Shown: positions 44,815-54,292 of the stretch, piece after piece | Position numbering within the stretch: position 1 is the first letter of the stretch | How the letters are laid out: every line of letters starts with the position of its first letter | Assembly: GCA_902623075.1 (NCBI GenBank) | Contig: CACNSD010000001.1 | Location: forward strand, 149,347-213,346 | DNA from: an uncultured Pelagibacteraceae bacterium | GTDB taxonomy: Bacteria > Pseudomonadota > Alphaproteobacteria > Pelagibacterales > Pelagibacteraceae | Direction of reading: 5' to 3' | DNA: 64,000 nucleotides | Position numbers and translations under genes: made by a program | Notes under the pieces: model-generated | Told to the model about the DNA's origin: nothing | The model's database searches: none | The model's input: the letters and a program-made list of their open reading frames with translations, nothing else

Positions 44815-46014
44815 ATGAAAAATATGAGTACAGAAAATAATTCAGAACTATTGTTCAAAAATTCAGTTAAAATATTGACTGACTTAATTGGCTTTAAAAC
44901 AATTTCAGGAGAGGATAATAATTCTCTAATTGATTATTGTGATAACATTTTAAAAAATCTTGGTGCTACATCTTTTAGAACTTTTGATGATCATAAAAAA
45001 AGAGTTAATTTATTTGCTACTATTAAGGCAAAAAATCTTAGTGAAAAAAAATCAATAATTTTATCAGGACACACAGATGTCGTTCCTGTGTCTAAGGGGT
45101 GGGCAACAGATCCTTTCATTGCAACTATTAAAGACAATAAACTTTATGGAAGAGGGTCCTGTGATATGAAAGGTTTTATTGCGTGTGCTTTGGCCTTTGC
45201 ACCGATCTATTCTAAATCAAATCTTGATAGAGATATTCATTTTTCTTTTACTTTTGACGAAGAAACTGCGTGTCAAGGAGCTCCTATACTTATTAAAGAG
45301 CTAAAGAAAAGAAATATTAAAAATGGAATTTGTATTGTTGGTGAACCAACCAATATGAAAATTATTGATGCTCACAAAGGATGTTATGAATACACAACAT
45401 ATTTTAAAGGTTTAGCTGGACATAGTTCAGCTCCTCACAAAGGAGTAAGTGCTGTTGAATATGCTTCTAGATATGTGAACAAATTAATAGAGCTAAGAGA
45501 AAAACTTAAAGAAAGAGTCCCAAAAGATTCAATATTTGATCCTCCTTATTCTACTTTATCTATTGGAGGTATATTTGGAGGCATAGCTCATAATGTAATT
45601 GCAGACAAATGTCATGTTAATTGGGAAACTAGACCTGTTGTAAAAGATGATGCAGTTTATTTAAATCAAGAGTTAGACAAATATGCGACCGAAATTTTGT
45701 TACCTGATATGAAAAAAATATTCCCCAATTCATCAATTGAAAAAAAAATTATAGGCGAAATAGTTGGTTTTGATAGAGAAGAAAAGTCAGAAGCTTGTGA
45801 ATTGATATCTAGCTTAACTGGCGATAACTCAAGACAAGTGGTTTCCTTTGGTACTGAGGCAGGTCTTTTTCAAGAAATAGGAATTAGTACTGTCGTATGT
45901 GGTCCTGGCTCAATTGAGCAAGCTCATAAAATTGATGAATTTATTGTTTTAGATGAGCTAAAAAAATGTTTGAAACTTCTTGACGGAATAAAAGATAAGT
46001 CTATTTTAAATTAA
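44815..46014 (+). CDS. argE: ArgE/DapE-family M20 deacylase (acetylornithine deacetylase-like)
   Basis: A 399-residue M20 metallo-hydrolase. The metal-site motifs are SGHTDVVPVSKGW, YGRGSCDMKGFIACAL and FDEETACQGAP, with a dimerisation insert between about residues 190 and 290. It matches acetylornithine deacetylase best, which frees ornithine from N-acetylornithine, but close relatives act on other N-acyl amino acids. ATG codons at 44815 and 44824 are both possible; the first is used here. It converges with the aldehyde dehydrogenase gene (4-bp overlap) and is divergent from csaA. Confidence 0.85.
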   Translation: MKNMSTENNSELLFKNSVKILTDLIGFKTISGEDNNSLIDYCDNILKNLGATSFRTFDDHKKRVNLFATIKAKNLSEKKSIILSGHTDVVPVSKGWATDPFIATIKDNKLYGRGSCDMKGFIACALAFAPIYSKSNLDRDIHFSFTFDEETACQGAPILIKELKKRNIKNGICIVGEPTNMKIIDAHKGCYEYTTYFKGLAGHSSAPHKGVSAVEYASRYVNKLIELREKLKERVPKDSIFDPPYSTLSIGGIFGGIAHNVIADKCHVNWETRPVVKDDAVYLNQELDKYATEILLPDMKKIFPNSSIEKKIIGEIVGFDREEKSEACELISSLTGDNSRQVVSFGTEAGLFQEIGISTVVCGPGSIEQAHKIDEFIVLDELKKCLKLLDGIKDKSILN

Positions 46015-47444
46015 CTCCAACCACCTACTGCTTTAACTTCTAAAAATTCTTCTAAACCGTGCTCCCCTGCTTCACGTCCAATTCCTGAATGTTTAAAACC
46101 GCCAAATGGTGCATCAACTGCAATACCAGCTCCATTTACATCAACCATCCCAGATCTTAATTTTCTTGCAACTCTTTGTACTTTTTCGGAATCTTTAGTT
46201 TGGATATAGTTTGTTAATCCATAATCAGTATCGTTAGCAATTTTTATTGCATCTTCTTCTGTTTCAAATGGAATTACAGATAAAACAGGCCCAAAAATTT
46301 CTGTTCTTGCAACTTCCATATCGTTATTTACATCTGCAAACACTGTTGGTTTAACGAAATAACCTTTATCTAATCCATCTGGTTTACCAGTGCCTCCCGC
46401 AACTAATTTTGCACCTTCATCAATACCTTTTTGAATTAAGGTTTGTATTTTATTAAATTGAGTCTCTGAAATAACTGGACCTATATGTTCTCCTTCTTTT
46501 TTAGGATCGCCGACTTCAAAGTTTTCAGTATATTTTTTTAATCTCTCTATAGCCTCATTGTACATTGATTTTTCAACCAACATTCTAGTTGGTGCATTAC
46601 AAGATTGTCCTGAATTTCTAAAACATCTTAAAGCACCTCTTTCAATGGCTTCTGGGTCAGCATCTTTAAAAATTATATTTGCCCCTTTTCCACCTAATTC
46701 TAAACTTACTCTTTTAAAATCTCTAGCGGCATTCTGTGAAATTAGAGCTCCTGCCCTAGTTGATCCTGTAAAAGAAATCATATTAATATCTGGATGACTC
46801 GTTAGAGCATCTCCTGTTGTTGCTCCGTCACCATTAACTAAATTAAATACTCCTTTTGGAAACTTCACTTCATCAACAATCTCGGCAAGTATCATTGAGG
46901 ATAGTGGCGCTAACTCTGATGGTTTTAAGACCATCGTACATCCTGATGCGATTGCCGGCATTACTTTTAAACACACTTGGTTCATTGGCCAATTCCATGG
47001 AGTTATTAATGCACAAACACCTTTTGGTTCATAAATTAGTCTTTGGTTAGGAGCATGTTCACCTAATGGTTTTTCAAATTCAAAATTTTTTAAATATCTT
47101 ATAAAAGATTTAATATGACTTGCTCCTGTACCTGCTTGTAATTTGGTTGCAAAATCTTTAGGAGCACCCATTTCAAGAGTTATAGCTTCTGCAATATCTG
47201 CCCATCTTTTCTTGTAGTTTTCATAAAGTTTTTCCAATAATCCAATTCTTTCATCTTTAGAAGAAAAGGCCCATGACTCATATGCATCTTTTGCTGCACT
47301 AACTGCTAAGTCAACATCTGCTTTATTTCCTAAAGTAATTACAGCGCAATTTTGCTCTGTTGCTGGATCGATTACTTTAATTTCTTCAGAACTATTTGGC
47401 TTGACCCATGCTCCATTTATATAAAAATTTTTTTTGTCTAACAT
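46011..47444 (-). CDS. NAD(P)+-dependent aldehyde dehydrogenase (first of two paralogues)
   Basis: A 477-residue aldehyde dehydrogenase. Catalytic Cys282 (NSGQSCNAPTRM) and general-base Glu249 (SLELGGKG) are present, as is the cofactor loop SFTGSTRAG. The ITPWNWPMNQ stretch is typical. It is closely similar along its whole length to the enzyme at 60465. Position next to agmatinase (20 bp upstream on the same strand) suggests a role in polyamine breakdown, such as oxidising an aminoaldehyde, but that is only positional. The substrate cannot be read from sequence. Confidence 0.93.
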   Translation of the reverse strand: MLDKKNFYINGAWVKPNSSEEIKVIDPATEQNCAVITLGNKADVDLAVSAAKDAYESWAFSSKDERIGLLEKLYENYKKRWADIAEAITLEMGAPKDFATKLQAGTGASHIKSFIRYLKNFEFEKPLGEHAPNQRLIYEPKGVCALITPWNWPMNQVCLKVMPAIASGCTMVLKPSELAPLSSMILAEIVDEVKFPKGVFNLVNGDGATTGDALTSHPDINMISFTGSTRAGALISQNAARDFKRVSLELGGKGANIIFKDADPEAIERGALRCFRNSGQSCNAPTRMLVEKSMYNEAIERLKKYTENFEVGDPKKEGEHIGPVISETQFNKIQTLIQKGIDEGAKLVAGGTGKPDGLDKGYFVKPTVFADVNNDMEVARTEIFGPVLSVIPFETEEDAIKIANDTDYGLTNYIQTKDSEKVQRVARKLRSGMVDVNGAGIAVDAPFGGFKHSGIGREAGEHGLEEFLEVKAVGGWS

Positions 47445-47464
47445 TTCTTATAACTATCCTTTCT

Positions 47465-48424
47465 TTATGATTTTGCAAATAGATTTGTAAGTTCATAAAC
47501 TATTGTTGCAGCGGCTAAAGAAGTTACCTCAGCATGATCGTAAGCAGGTGAAACCTCAACTACATCTGCAGAAACTAAATTTAAACCTGACAGTCCTCTT
47601 AAAACATTTACTATTTCTCTTGTTGTCATACCTGCAATCTCTGGTGTTCCTGTTCCTGGGGCAAAAGCTGGATCAAGCACATCAATATCTATTGATAAAT
47701 ATAATGCATTATCTCCTACTCTCTTTTTAATTCTTTCAGCAATTTTATCCGTGCCTTCTGTTTGAAATTCATCACAGTGAATTATCTTAAATCCAAAGCT
47801 CTCATCATTTTTAATGTCATCTCTACTATAAAGAGGACCTCTGATACCTACATGCATTGATGCATCGTCTAAAAATAAACCTTCCTCTCTAGCTCTTCTG
47901 AATGGAGTTCCGTGAGTATAAGGAGCTCCAAAATATGTATCCCAAGTATCTAAGTGAGCATCAAAATGAACTAAAGACACAGGTCCTTTATTTTTTTTAT
48001 TGATTGCTCTTAACAGGGGGACTGCAATAGTATGATCTCCTCCCAAACTAATAATTCCTCCAACCTTATTTAATAAATCTGTTGCGCCCACCTCGATCTG
48101 CTTAATTGCTTCATCTATGCTAAACGGATTACAAGCAATATCACCAGCATCAGCAACTTGCTGGATTTTAAAAGGTTCAACATCATAATTGGGATGATAA
48201 TTAGTTCTTAAATGTCTAGACGCTTGCCTTATGCTTTGGGGACCAAATCTTGCACCTGGCCTATAACTTGTACCAGCATCAAAGGGAATACCAACAATTG
48301 CGATATCACAACTTTCCACATCTCTTAATTCAGGAAGTCTTGCAAATGTGCTTGGACCGGCAAATCTAGGGACCTTTGTTCCATCAGCTGGCTGAATTGG
48401 ATTTTTATTTCTTTCTTTTTTCAT
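47465..48424 (-). CDS. speB: Agmatinase / ureohydrolase-family enzyme
   Basis: A 319-residue ureohydrolase with the full manganese-site set: GGDHTIAVPLL, SLVHFDAHLDTWD and SIDIDVLDPAFAPGTGTPE. The early segment GIPFDAGTSYRPGARFGPQSIRQ matches agmatinases and guanidino-acid hydrolases rather than arginases. It releases urea from agmatine, guanidinobutyrate or a similar guanidino compound. The aldehyde dehydrogenase gene follows in the same direction after 20 bp, which would suit a short catabolic path to an omega-amino acid. The exact substrate among ureohydrolases is uncertain. Confidence 0.9.
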   Translation of the reverse strand: MKKERNKNPIQPADGTKVPRFAGPSTFARLPELRDVESCDIAIVGIPFDAGTSYRPGARFGPQSIRQASRHLRTNYHPNYDVEPFKIQQVADAGDIACNPFSIDEAIKQIEVGATDLLNKVGGIISLGGDHTIAVPLLRAINKKNKGPVSLVHFDAHLDTWDTYFGAPYTHGTPFRRAREEGLFLDDASMHVGIRGPLYSRDDIKNDESFGFKIIHCDEFQTEGTDKIAERIKKRVGDNALYLSIDIDVLDPAFAPGTGTPEIAGMTTREIVNVLRGLSGLNLVSADVVEVSPAYDHAEVTSLAAATIVYELTNLFAKS

Positions 48425-48477
48425 TTTTTAATAATCTAAGATAATATTATCTAATCTAATTCGTCTATAATAATTTA

Positions 48478-49206
48478 ATGAAAATTTTAATTTTATTTAT
48501 TCTTGTATTTCATATTTCACATGTAAATGCTGATGAAATTTATAATCTGATAAAAATCCCAAATTTAGAAATTTATAAATTGAAAAGCGATAATAATATC
48601 CGTTATTTGAGTGCTAGAGGTAATTTTAAAATTGGTGTGAGCAAGAACATTACTTGTGACAAGGCTAATATAGATAATTTAAATTCAAAATTTTCTTTAA
48701 TTGAAAAAAATCTCAACCAATATAATTCAGATTTTCTAAATAAAATAAAATTAAAGTACATTGTTTTTTGTGAAAATTTGTTCATCTCTGGAATAAATAC
48801 TGGAGGAATACCCGATAATAAAAATAGAACTTTAATTTTAGATATTAATTTTAATCAAAAGTATTTTGAAAGAATGATACATCATGAAATTTTTCACATG
48901 ATTCAAAATAGTCATACTAATTTTTTTGATGAAAATAAGTTTTCTTCATTTAATGAAGCATCTTTTAATTATGCAGAATGTTCTACTTGCTCTAATAGAG
49001 TAAATTTAGATTTATATAAAAATACAGATGGATTTTTGACAGAATATTCAAAATCTATTCCATCTGAAGATATGGCAGAAATTTTTTCGTTTCTAATGAC
49101 TGATAAAAAAATAATTAAAGAAAAAATAAAAAATGATAAAATTTTATTTAACAAGGTAAATTTTATAAAATTTAGTTTAGCTAAAATAGATAAAAATATT
49201 TTATGA
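48478..49206 (+). CDS. Secreted putative zinc metallopeptidase
   Basis: A 242-residue protein with a signal peptide (MKILILFILVFHISHVNA, about 18 residues). It has the zinc-peptidase motif HEIFH at residues 136-140, in MIHHEIFHMIQ. A downstream acidic helix SEDMAEIFSFLM (Glu201) could give the third ligand, and a Cys pair lies at 168 and 171 (ECSTC). I know of putative zinc peptidases with a similar HExxH plus EDxAE layout but cannot assign the family. It overlaps the next gene, a membrane-anchored cyclophilin, by 4 bp (ATGA), so both probably act in the periplasm. Confidence 0.65.
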   Translation: MKILILFILVFHISHVNADEIYNLIKIPNLEIYKLKSDNNIRYLSARGNFKIGVSKNITCDKANIDNLNSKFSLIEKNLNQYNSDFLNKIKLKYIVFCENLFISGINTGGIPDNKNRTLILDINFNQKYFERMIHHEIFHMIQNSHTNFFDENKFSSFNEASFNYAECSTCSNRVNLDLYKNTDGFLTEYSKSIPSEDMAEIFSFLMTDKKIIKEKIKNDKILFNKVNFIKFSLAKIDKNIL

Positions 49207-49853
49207 TTAAATCTATAAAAGCCTCAAGATCAGAAAAAATATTATTTATATTTTTAATAATTCTAGCAACTTTTATATTTACATCTTTTTTTTTTTTAAA
49301 AAACAAATGTCTATTTGTTGAAAAAAATCCTTTAAATAAACTAAATTTTAATGAACCAAATAATATTGTTGTAATGAATGTTGAATGTGGGAATGTAATT
49401 ATTGAACTTTATCCAGATATTTCTCCTAAGTCGGTTGAAAGATTTAAATTTTTAATTAAGCAAAAAAAATATGATGGTTCAGCCTTCTATAAGGTTACCA
49501 AAAATACGTTTGTACAAGCTGGAGATATTGAATATGGAAACATAAGTAATTTAGATTACTCTAAAATTGGTAGCGGTAAATCAGGATTGGGCTTATTAAA
49601 ATCTGAGCTAAACAATGATTTTATATTTACGAAGGGGAGTGTTGGTTTTGCTAGAACATCAGAATTTGATACAGAGGATAGTGAATTCTTTATTACCCTA
49701 AAAGAAATACCAATTTATCAAGGCGAATATACACCAATTGGTAAGGTAGTTCGTGGATTAGATATTTTAAAGAAGATTAAAACGGGAAATAAAGCAATTT
49801 ATGTTTTAAGACCTGATTATATAAGAACCTTTAGAATGTTTAATTCTAATTAA
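49203..49853 (+). CDS. Membrane-anchored cyclophilin-type peptidyl-prolyl isomerase
   Basis: A 216-residue protein with one hydrophobic N-terminal helix (ILFIFLIILATFIFTSFFFL, about residues 13-34) followed by a cyclophilin domain from about 50 to 210. The domain shows VVMNVECGNVIIELYPDISPKSVERFKFLI, FYKVTKNTFVQAGDIEYGN and GSVGFARTSEFDTEDSEFFI. The catalytic Arg of classic cyclophilins appears replaced (FYKV for FHRV), so activity may be weak. A run of 12 T lies in the anchor-coding part. It is translationally coupled to the putative metallopeptidase and converges with the FadB-like gene (8-bp overlap). Confidence 0.85.
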   Translation: MIKSIKASRSEKILFIFLIILATFIFTSFFFLKNKCLFVEKNPLNKLNFNEPNNIVVMNVECGNVIIELYPDISPKSVERFKFLIKQKKYDGSAFYKVTKNTFVQAGDIEYGNISNLDYSKIGSGKSGLGLLKSELNNDFIFTKGSVGFARTSEFDTEDSEFFITLKEIPIYQGEYTPIGKVVRGLDILKKIKTGNKAIYVLRPDYIRTFRMFNSN

Positions 49854-52068
49854 CTAGAGGTTTACCAGTTGATAAAGTGTGTTTAATTCTATCTTGTGTT
49901 TGTTTAGTTTCTATCAATCTCATAAAAGAATCTAATTCTAGTTTATACAGATCATCCTCAGATAATGTTTTTTCAATAGTCGTCTCACCGCCGCTTAAAA
50001 CATTTGCAAGCTCTGATCCAACATACATACCATGATCTAAAATTACTTTTTCATTATATAGTTTTTCTAAAACCTTAATCATTTTATCTTTCAATGGTTT
50101 TCCGGAGAGATTAAACTTACACTCCTCTGGTGGAATAAAATCAATATTTTGATCAATTAATTTTTTTGATACTTCGAAAAGACGGTTTCTGTTCATAATT
50201 TTTTTATCTTCGGGTCTTAAGTATTTCAAAGGCTCAGCTTCTATTGGTGATGAAGCTGTTTTGGCATAACCAATAATATCAAAAACTTTTAGTGGTGCAT
50301 AATCTGGATCTGATTTTGCTTCCTCTGTTTTAGACCATCTCCATAACATTTCTTTACATCCTCCCCCTGCAGGAACTAAGCCAACAATAGTTTCGACCAA
50401 CCCAATAACTAAATTTGTATGGGAAGCAACAAAATTACTTTGTACTAAAACTTCAAATCCTCCTCCCAAGGTAAGTCCTGATGGAGCTGATACAACTGGG
50501 TATTTTGAATATTTTAAAGTTTTACAAGTATCTTGAAAATATTTAATGAATTTTTCAATTGATTTAAAATCACCTTTATCAGCAAAGTTCATGGTATAAC
50601 TTAAATTCACACCTGCTGAAAATTGCATACTTTCATTAATTACAATTAAAGGTTTGTCAGTTGCATTTTTTAATGCATCCATTGAGTCATAATCTAATGC
50701 ACAAGCTTTTGTTGTAAATTCAACAATATTAAAATCTTTAAAGCGATGAATTTCAGCAGAATTATTTTTATCCAGTTTAATTGCAGATGGTCTTATTTTT
50801 CCTAATGTTTGAATGTCTGTATAAAGCTGTCTTTCTCCATAGAAGTTTTCATCTTTTGATTTTGATAAATTTTCCAAAAATTTATTATGTTCAAAGTTAT
50901 CAATTCTTTCAAAGAAATTATTAACTCCTATCGATCTCAACATTTCAAATGGACCCATCGCCCAGTTAAAACCTAGTCTCATAGCTTCATCAATATCATT
51001 GAACTTATCAGTAATTCCTGGAACAAGAGAAGATGCATATTTAATTATTTTAGAAATTACAATCCAAGCATACTGACCAAATTTATCTTTTCGATTAATT
51101 AAATTTACAATATCAACTGTATCAATTCCTAAATCTATTTTTTTTGTTGCTGAATACTCTCCTGTTTCTAAATTAATCGCCTCTAAAATTTTTTGCCCCC
51201 CACTTTTATTCATTCTGTAAAAGCCACCTTTCCCTTTTCGACCTGTGTAACCTGTCTCAATTAATTTTTTTACTAAAGGAATTTCTTTTGCAACAATTTG
51301 AAATTCATCTTTGTCTGAGAGTTCCTTGATAAAACTTTTTAAAACATCAGCCATCAAATCAATTCCAATTAGATCATATAATCCAAAAACTCCTGTTTTT
51401 GGTATTCCCATCGGTCTACCAAAAACTGCGTCTGCCTCTTCTATTGAAAGTTTCATTTTGAAGGCCTCAGTCATAGCAACCTGCATAGCGTAAACACCAA
51501 TTCTATTACCCAGAAAACCTGGTGTGTCATTGCAAACTATAGCTCCCTTACCAAGTTCAACCTCGCAAAATTTTTTTAATGAATTAATTTTAATTAGGTC
51601 ATTGTTTTCATTTTTAACAATTTCTAATAAGCCCATGTATCTAACTGGATTAAAAAAGTGAGTTATGCAAAAATCTTTTTTTTCCTCATTAGTAAGTTTT
51701 TCTGACAAAACTTTAATTGGGATTGACGATGTATTTGACGATACTATTGCACCCTTTTTTCTGTCTTTAAATATCTTTTTGTAAATATTATGTTTAATAT
51801 CAATTCTTTCTACTACTGCCTCCACAACCCAATCTGCATCTTTTATAGCATCAAAATTATCATTAATATTGCCTACTTTAATGTTATTTATTTTACTTTT
51901 ATCTATCAGCAGAGGAGGTCTTGACTTGTGAATTCTTTCTCTAGCTTTTTCGCTAATTTCTGTAGTTAAATCTAAAAGAGTAACTGGAACACCTGCATTA
52001 CATAAATGAGCTGCTATTCCACTGCCCATTGTACCAGAACCAATAACAACAACTTTTTTAATTTCCAT
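49846..52068 (-). CDS. Bifunctional 3-hydroxyacyl-CoA dehydrogenase / enoyl-CoA hydratase
   Basis: A 740-residue protein with the dehydrogenase part first and the crotonase part last. The NAD loop VVVIGSGTMGSGIAAHL opens the protein. THFFNPVRYMGLLEIV and DTPGFLGNRIGVYAMQ identify the 3-hydroxyacyl-CoA dehydrogenase. From about residue 440 the crotonase fold appears with PVVSAPSGLTLGGGFEVLVQ and LVETIVGLVPAGGGCKEMLW. The order is opposite to E. coli FadB (hydratase first) but known in other alphaproteobacteria. It would act in beta-oxidation. It lies 36 bp after potC on the same strand, probably by chance. Confidence 0.92.
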   Translation of the reverse strand: MEIKKVVVIGSGTMGSGIAAHLCNAGVPVTLLDLTTEISEKARERIHKSRPPLLIDKSKINNIKVGNINDNFDAIKDADWVVEAVVERIDIKHNIYKKIFKDRKKGAIVSSNTSSIPIKVLSEKLTNEEKKDFCITHFFNPVRYMGLLEIVKNENNDLIKINSLKKFCEVELGKGAIVCNDTPGFLGNRIGVYAMQVAMTEAFKMKLSIEEADAVFGRPMGIPKTGVFGLYDLIGIDLMADVLKSFIKELSDKDEFQIVAKEIPLVKKLIETGYTGRKGKGGFYRMNKSGGQKILEAINLETGEYSATKKIDLGIDTVDIVNLINRKDKFGQYAWIVISKIIKYASSLVPGITDKFNDIDEAMRLGFNWAMGPFEMLRSIGVNNFFERIDNFEHNKFLENLSKSKDENFYGERQLYTDIQTLGKIRPSAIKLDKNNSAEIHRFKDFNIVEFTTKACALDYDSMDALKNATDKPLIVINESMQFSAGVNLSYTMNFADKGDFKSIEKFIKYFQDTCKTLKYSKYPVVSAPSGLTLGGGFEVLVQSNFVASHTNLVIGLVETIVGLVPAGGGCKEMLWRWSKTEEAKSDPDYAPLKVFDIIGYAKTASSPIEAEPLKYLRPEDKKIMNRNRLFEVSKKLIDQNIDFIPPEECKFNLSGKPLKDKMIKVLEKLYNEKVILDHGMYVGSELANVLSGGETTIEKTLSEDDLYKLELDSFMRLIETKQTQDRIKHTLSTGKPLVN

Positions 52069-52104
52069 CGCAATCTCTATATATGAAAATATTATATCGG
52101 TAAA

Positions 52105-52959
52105 TTATCTATTTATTCCTCTTAATCTCTCAGATCTTCTTCTTAATAGTTCTGCGCTTATTAAGATTAAAGTTGAAAGAAGAATTAAACAAGTTGCAAC
52201 AGCAAGTATTGTAGGACTAAGTTGTTCCCTTAAGCCAGTCCACATTTGCACTGGAATTGTAGTATTTTCTAGTCCTGCAAGAAATAAAACAACTACAACT
52301 TCATCAAATGAAGTTACAAATGCAAATAATCCACCTGAAATAACACCAGGTAATATTAAAGGAAGAGTAATTTTCATAAATGTATTAACTGGATTACTTC
52401 CGAGGCTTGCAGCTGCTCTTGTTACACTATGATCAAAACCAGACAGCGTGGCTGTTACAGTAATAACAACAAATGGTGTTCCTAAAATAATATGGGCTAA
52501 AACTATTCCAGTATGTGTCGCAGCTAAACCAACTTTTGCCATAAAAAAGAAAATTGCAACACCAGAAATAATTAGGGGAACAATCATTGGTGAAATTAAT
52601 ATTGCCATAATCATTCCTTTATAGGGCATATGTCTACTGCTAAGTCCTAGAGCTGCTAAAGTGCCCAAAATAATTGATCCTATGGTTGCAAATATCGCAA
52701 TTATAAAACTATTTTTTGCAGCTAATCCCCATGGATTTTTAGTTCCATAAACCATTTCGTGATACCATCTAAAAGAAAAGGCATCAGGGTCAAGTCTTTT
52801 CATGCCCTCAGAAAAAACTAAAAATTCTTCTGCGTTAAATGATAAAGGAAAAATTACGAATAAAGGTGCAATTAAAAAGAAAAATACAAATGTACATATA
52901 GCAATATAAAAATAATGCCAAATTCTGTATCGAGTTTCTGTATAACTTGGTAATGCCAT
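52105..52959 (-). CDS. potC: PotC-like permease of a spermidine/putrescine-type ABC transporter
   Basis: A 284-residue inner-membrane permease with six helices. The EAA loop TRAAASLGSNPVNTFMKITLPLILPG (about residues 170-195) contacts the ATPase. It is the last gene of the Pot-type block (potA, potD, potB, potC) and lies 2 bp after potB. The family also carries substrates other than polyamines, and the EutA and DoeA-like genes upstream suggest caution about the natural ligand. Confidence 0.92.
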   Translation of the reverse strand: MALPSYTETRYRIWHYFYIAICTFVFFFLIAPLFVIFPLSFNAEEFLVFSEGMKRLDPDAFSFRWYHEMVYGTKNPWGLAAKNSFIIAIFATIGSIILGTLAALGLSSRHMPYKGMIMAILISPMIVPLIISGVAIFFFMAKVGLAATHTGIVLAHIILGTPFVVITVTATLSGFDHSVTRAAASLGSNPVNTFMKITLPLILPGVISGGLFAFVTSFDEVVVVLFLAGLENTTIPVQMWTGLREQLSPTILAVATCLILLSTLILISAELLRRRSERLRGINR

Positions 52960-52961
52960 AT

Positions 52962-54224
52962 TTATCCTAATTTTATATTATCAACTCCTACTAATTTATT
53001 ATAAATCCAATAGATTACTAAAACTCCGGATAGCAACATTAAACCCATTGCTGATGCAAAACTCCAGTCTAATGTAGTTTTCATATGATAAGCAATTTGA
53101 TTGCTTATTAATGTGCCTGACGCTCCTCCAACTAATGCCGGAGTGATATAATACCCAATCGCTAGAATAAATACTAATAAACATCCTGCGCCAATACCTG
53201 GGATAGTTAATGGAAAATAAACTTTCCAAAAAGCAACAAATGGAGTTCCACCTAATGATTTTCCTGCTCTCATTAAGCTTGGGGATATTGTTTTCATAAC
53301 ACTGTAAAGTGGAAGTACCATAAATGGCAACAATATTTGTGTCATTGCAACATAGGTTCCAACTTTATTATACATCATCTCTGGTCTGTTATCGTCTGCA
53401 ACAAGACCAATCATTACAAAGAAATCATTTACTACTCCCTGTTGTTGCAATAAAATCATCCAACTGGCAGTTCTTACCAGTAGCGAAGTCCAAAAAGGCA
53501 AAAGAACACATATCATTAGAAGATTGCTATACTTCATAGGCAATGTCGCAAGCAGATGGGCAATTGGATAACCCATTAAAAAACAGAAAATAGTGACAAA
53601 TAAAGCTATTTCCAATGTTCTCAACCAAAGTATCCTGTGAATTCTTCTGTCTTCATCTACTTGAGCAATGCTTCCATCTGCTGCATAGTACATATCCATA
53701 CCTTTTAAATATTTTGCCATTGTGTAAGGAGGTGCAGTTCTTTTTATTGCTTGCCAATACTCAACATTCCTCCATCTTTTATGAACTTTCATAATTTGCT
53801 CTTTGATGCTTTGACTTTCATCAATTTTATTTCTTTTGATTTGTCTCATTAATTTTTTAGTAATAGAGTTAAAACCATTTTTTTCCTTGTTCAATCTTTG
53901 ACCAAGTTTACCTTGTGTCTGATTTTCAATTAAAACCTTGTAGTCTAAATAGAAACCAGCAAAAACTTCTTCTGGTGGCAATTCTTTTCCATCCCATTTT
54001 TCCATAGCCTTAAAAGTTTTAGGAAGCATGTTTGTGATCATTTTATCGTCTACACTTCTTGTAAACATTTCACCAATTGGAAAAACATATGTAATGAATA
54101 AGAAAAACAGTAATGGAGCAACAAGAAGAAAAGCTTTAATTTTATTCTTCTTTTCCGCCTTTTTTAGACTGACCTCAAGTGGAATTCCGTCAGTAGTTAA
54201 AATTTGTTTTGTTTCTGAGCTCAT
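52962..54224 (-). CDS. potB: PotB-like permease with a large insertion
   Basis: A 420-residue permease, about 120-140 residues longer than typical PotB. The first helix (AFLLVAPLLFFLFITYVFPIGEMF) is followed by a polar insertion of about 140 residues (about 60-200) rich in Lys, Glu and Arg that should face the periplasm; the next helix starts near residue 204. The C-terminal permease core has the EAA loop RAGKSLGGTPFVAFWKVYFPLTIPG. The insertion might contact the binding protein. A terminator hairpin lies between potD and this gene. Family call is firm; the insertion is unusual. Confidence 0.9.
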   Translation of the reverse strand: MSSETKQILTTDGIPLEVSLKKAEKKNKIKAFLLVAPLLFFLFITYVFPIGEMFTRSVDDKMITNMLPKTFKAMEKWDGKELPPEEVFAGFYLDYKVLIENQTQGKLGQRLNKEKNGFNSITKKLMRQIKRNKIDESQSIKEQIMKVHKRWRNVEYWQAIKRTAPPYTMAKYLKGMDMYYAADGSIAQVDEDRRIHRILWLRTLEIALFVTIFCFLMGYPIAHLLATLPMKYSNLLMICVLLPFWTSLLVRTASWMILLQQQGVVNDFFVMIGLVADDNRPEMMYNKVGTYVAMTQILLPFMVLPLYSVMKTISPSLMRAGKSLGGTPFVAFWKVYFPLTIPGIGAGCLLVFILAIGYYITPALVGGASGTLISNQIAYHMKTTLDWSFASAMGLMLLSGVLVIYWIYNKLVGVDNIKLG

Positions 54225-54232
54225 AAAAAAAT

Positions 54233-54256
54233 AGGGCGGTTAAAACTAACCGCCCT
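54233..54256 (-). terminator. Terminator/attenuator hairpin between potD and potB
   Basis: On the minus strand a perfect 10-bp stem (AGGGCGGTTA and TAACCGCCCT on the plus strand) with a 4-base loop is followed by TATTTTTTT, just before the potB start codon. It would end most transcripts after potD, so the binding protein can be made in excess of the permeases, while some transcripts read through. Confidence 0.88.
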
Positions 54257-54292
54257 AAATATATTATATTAATTCAGTGTTTAAAACTGAAA

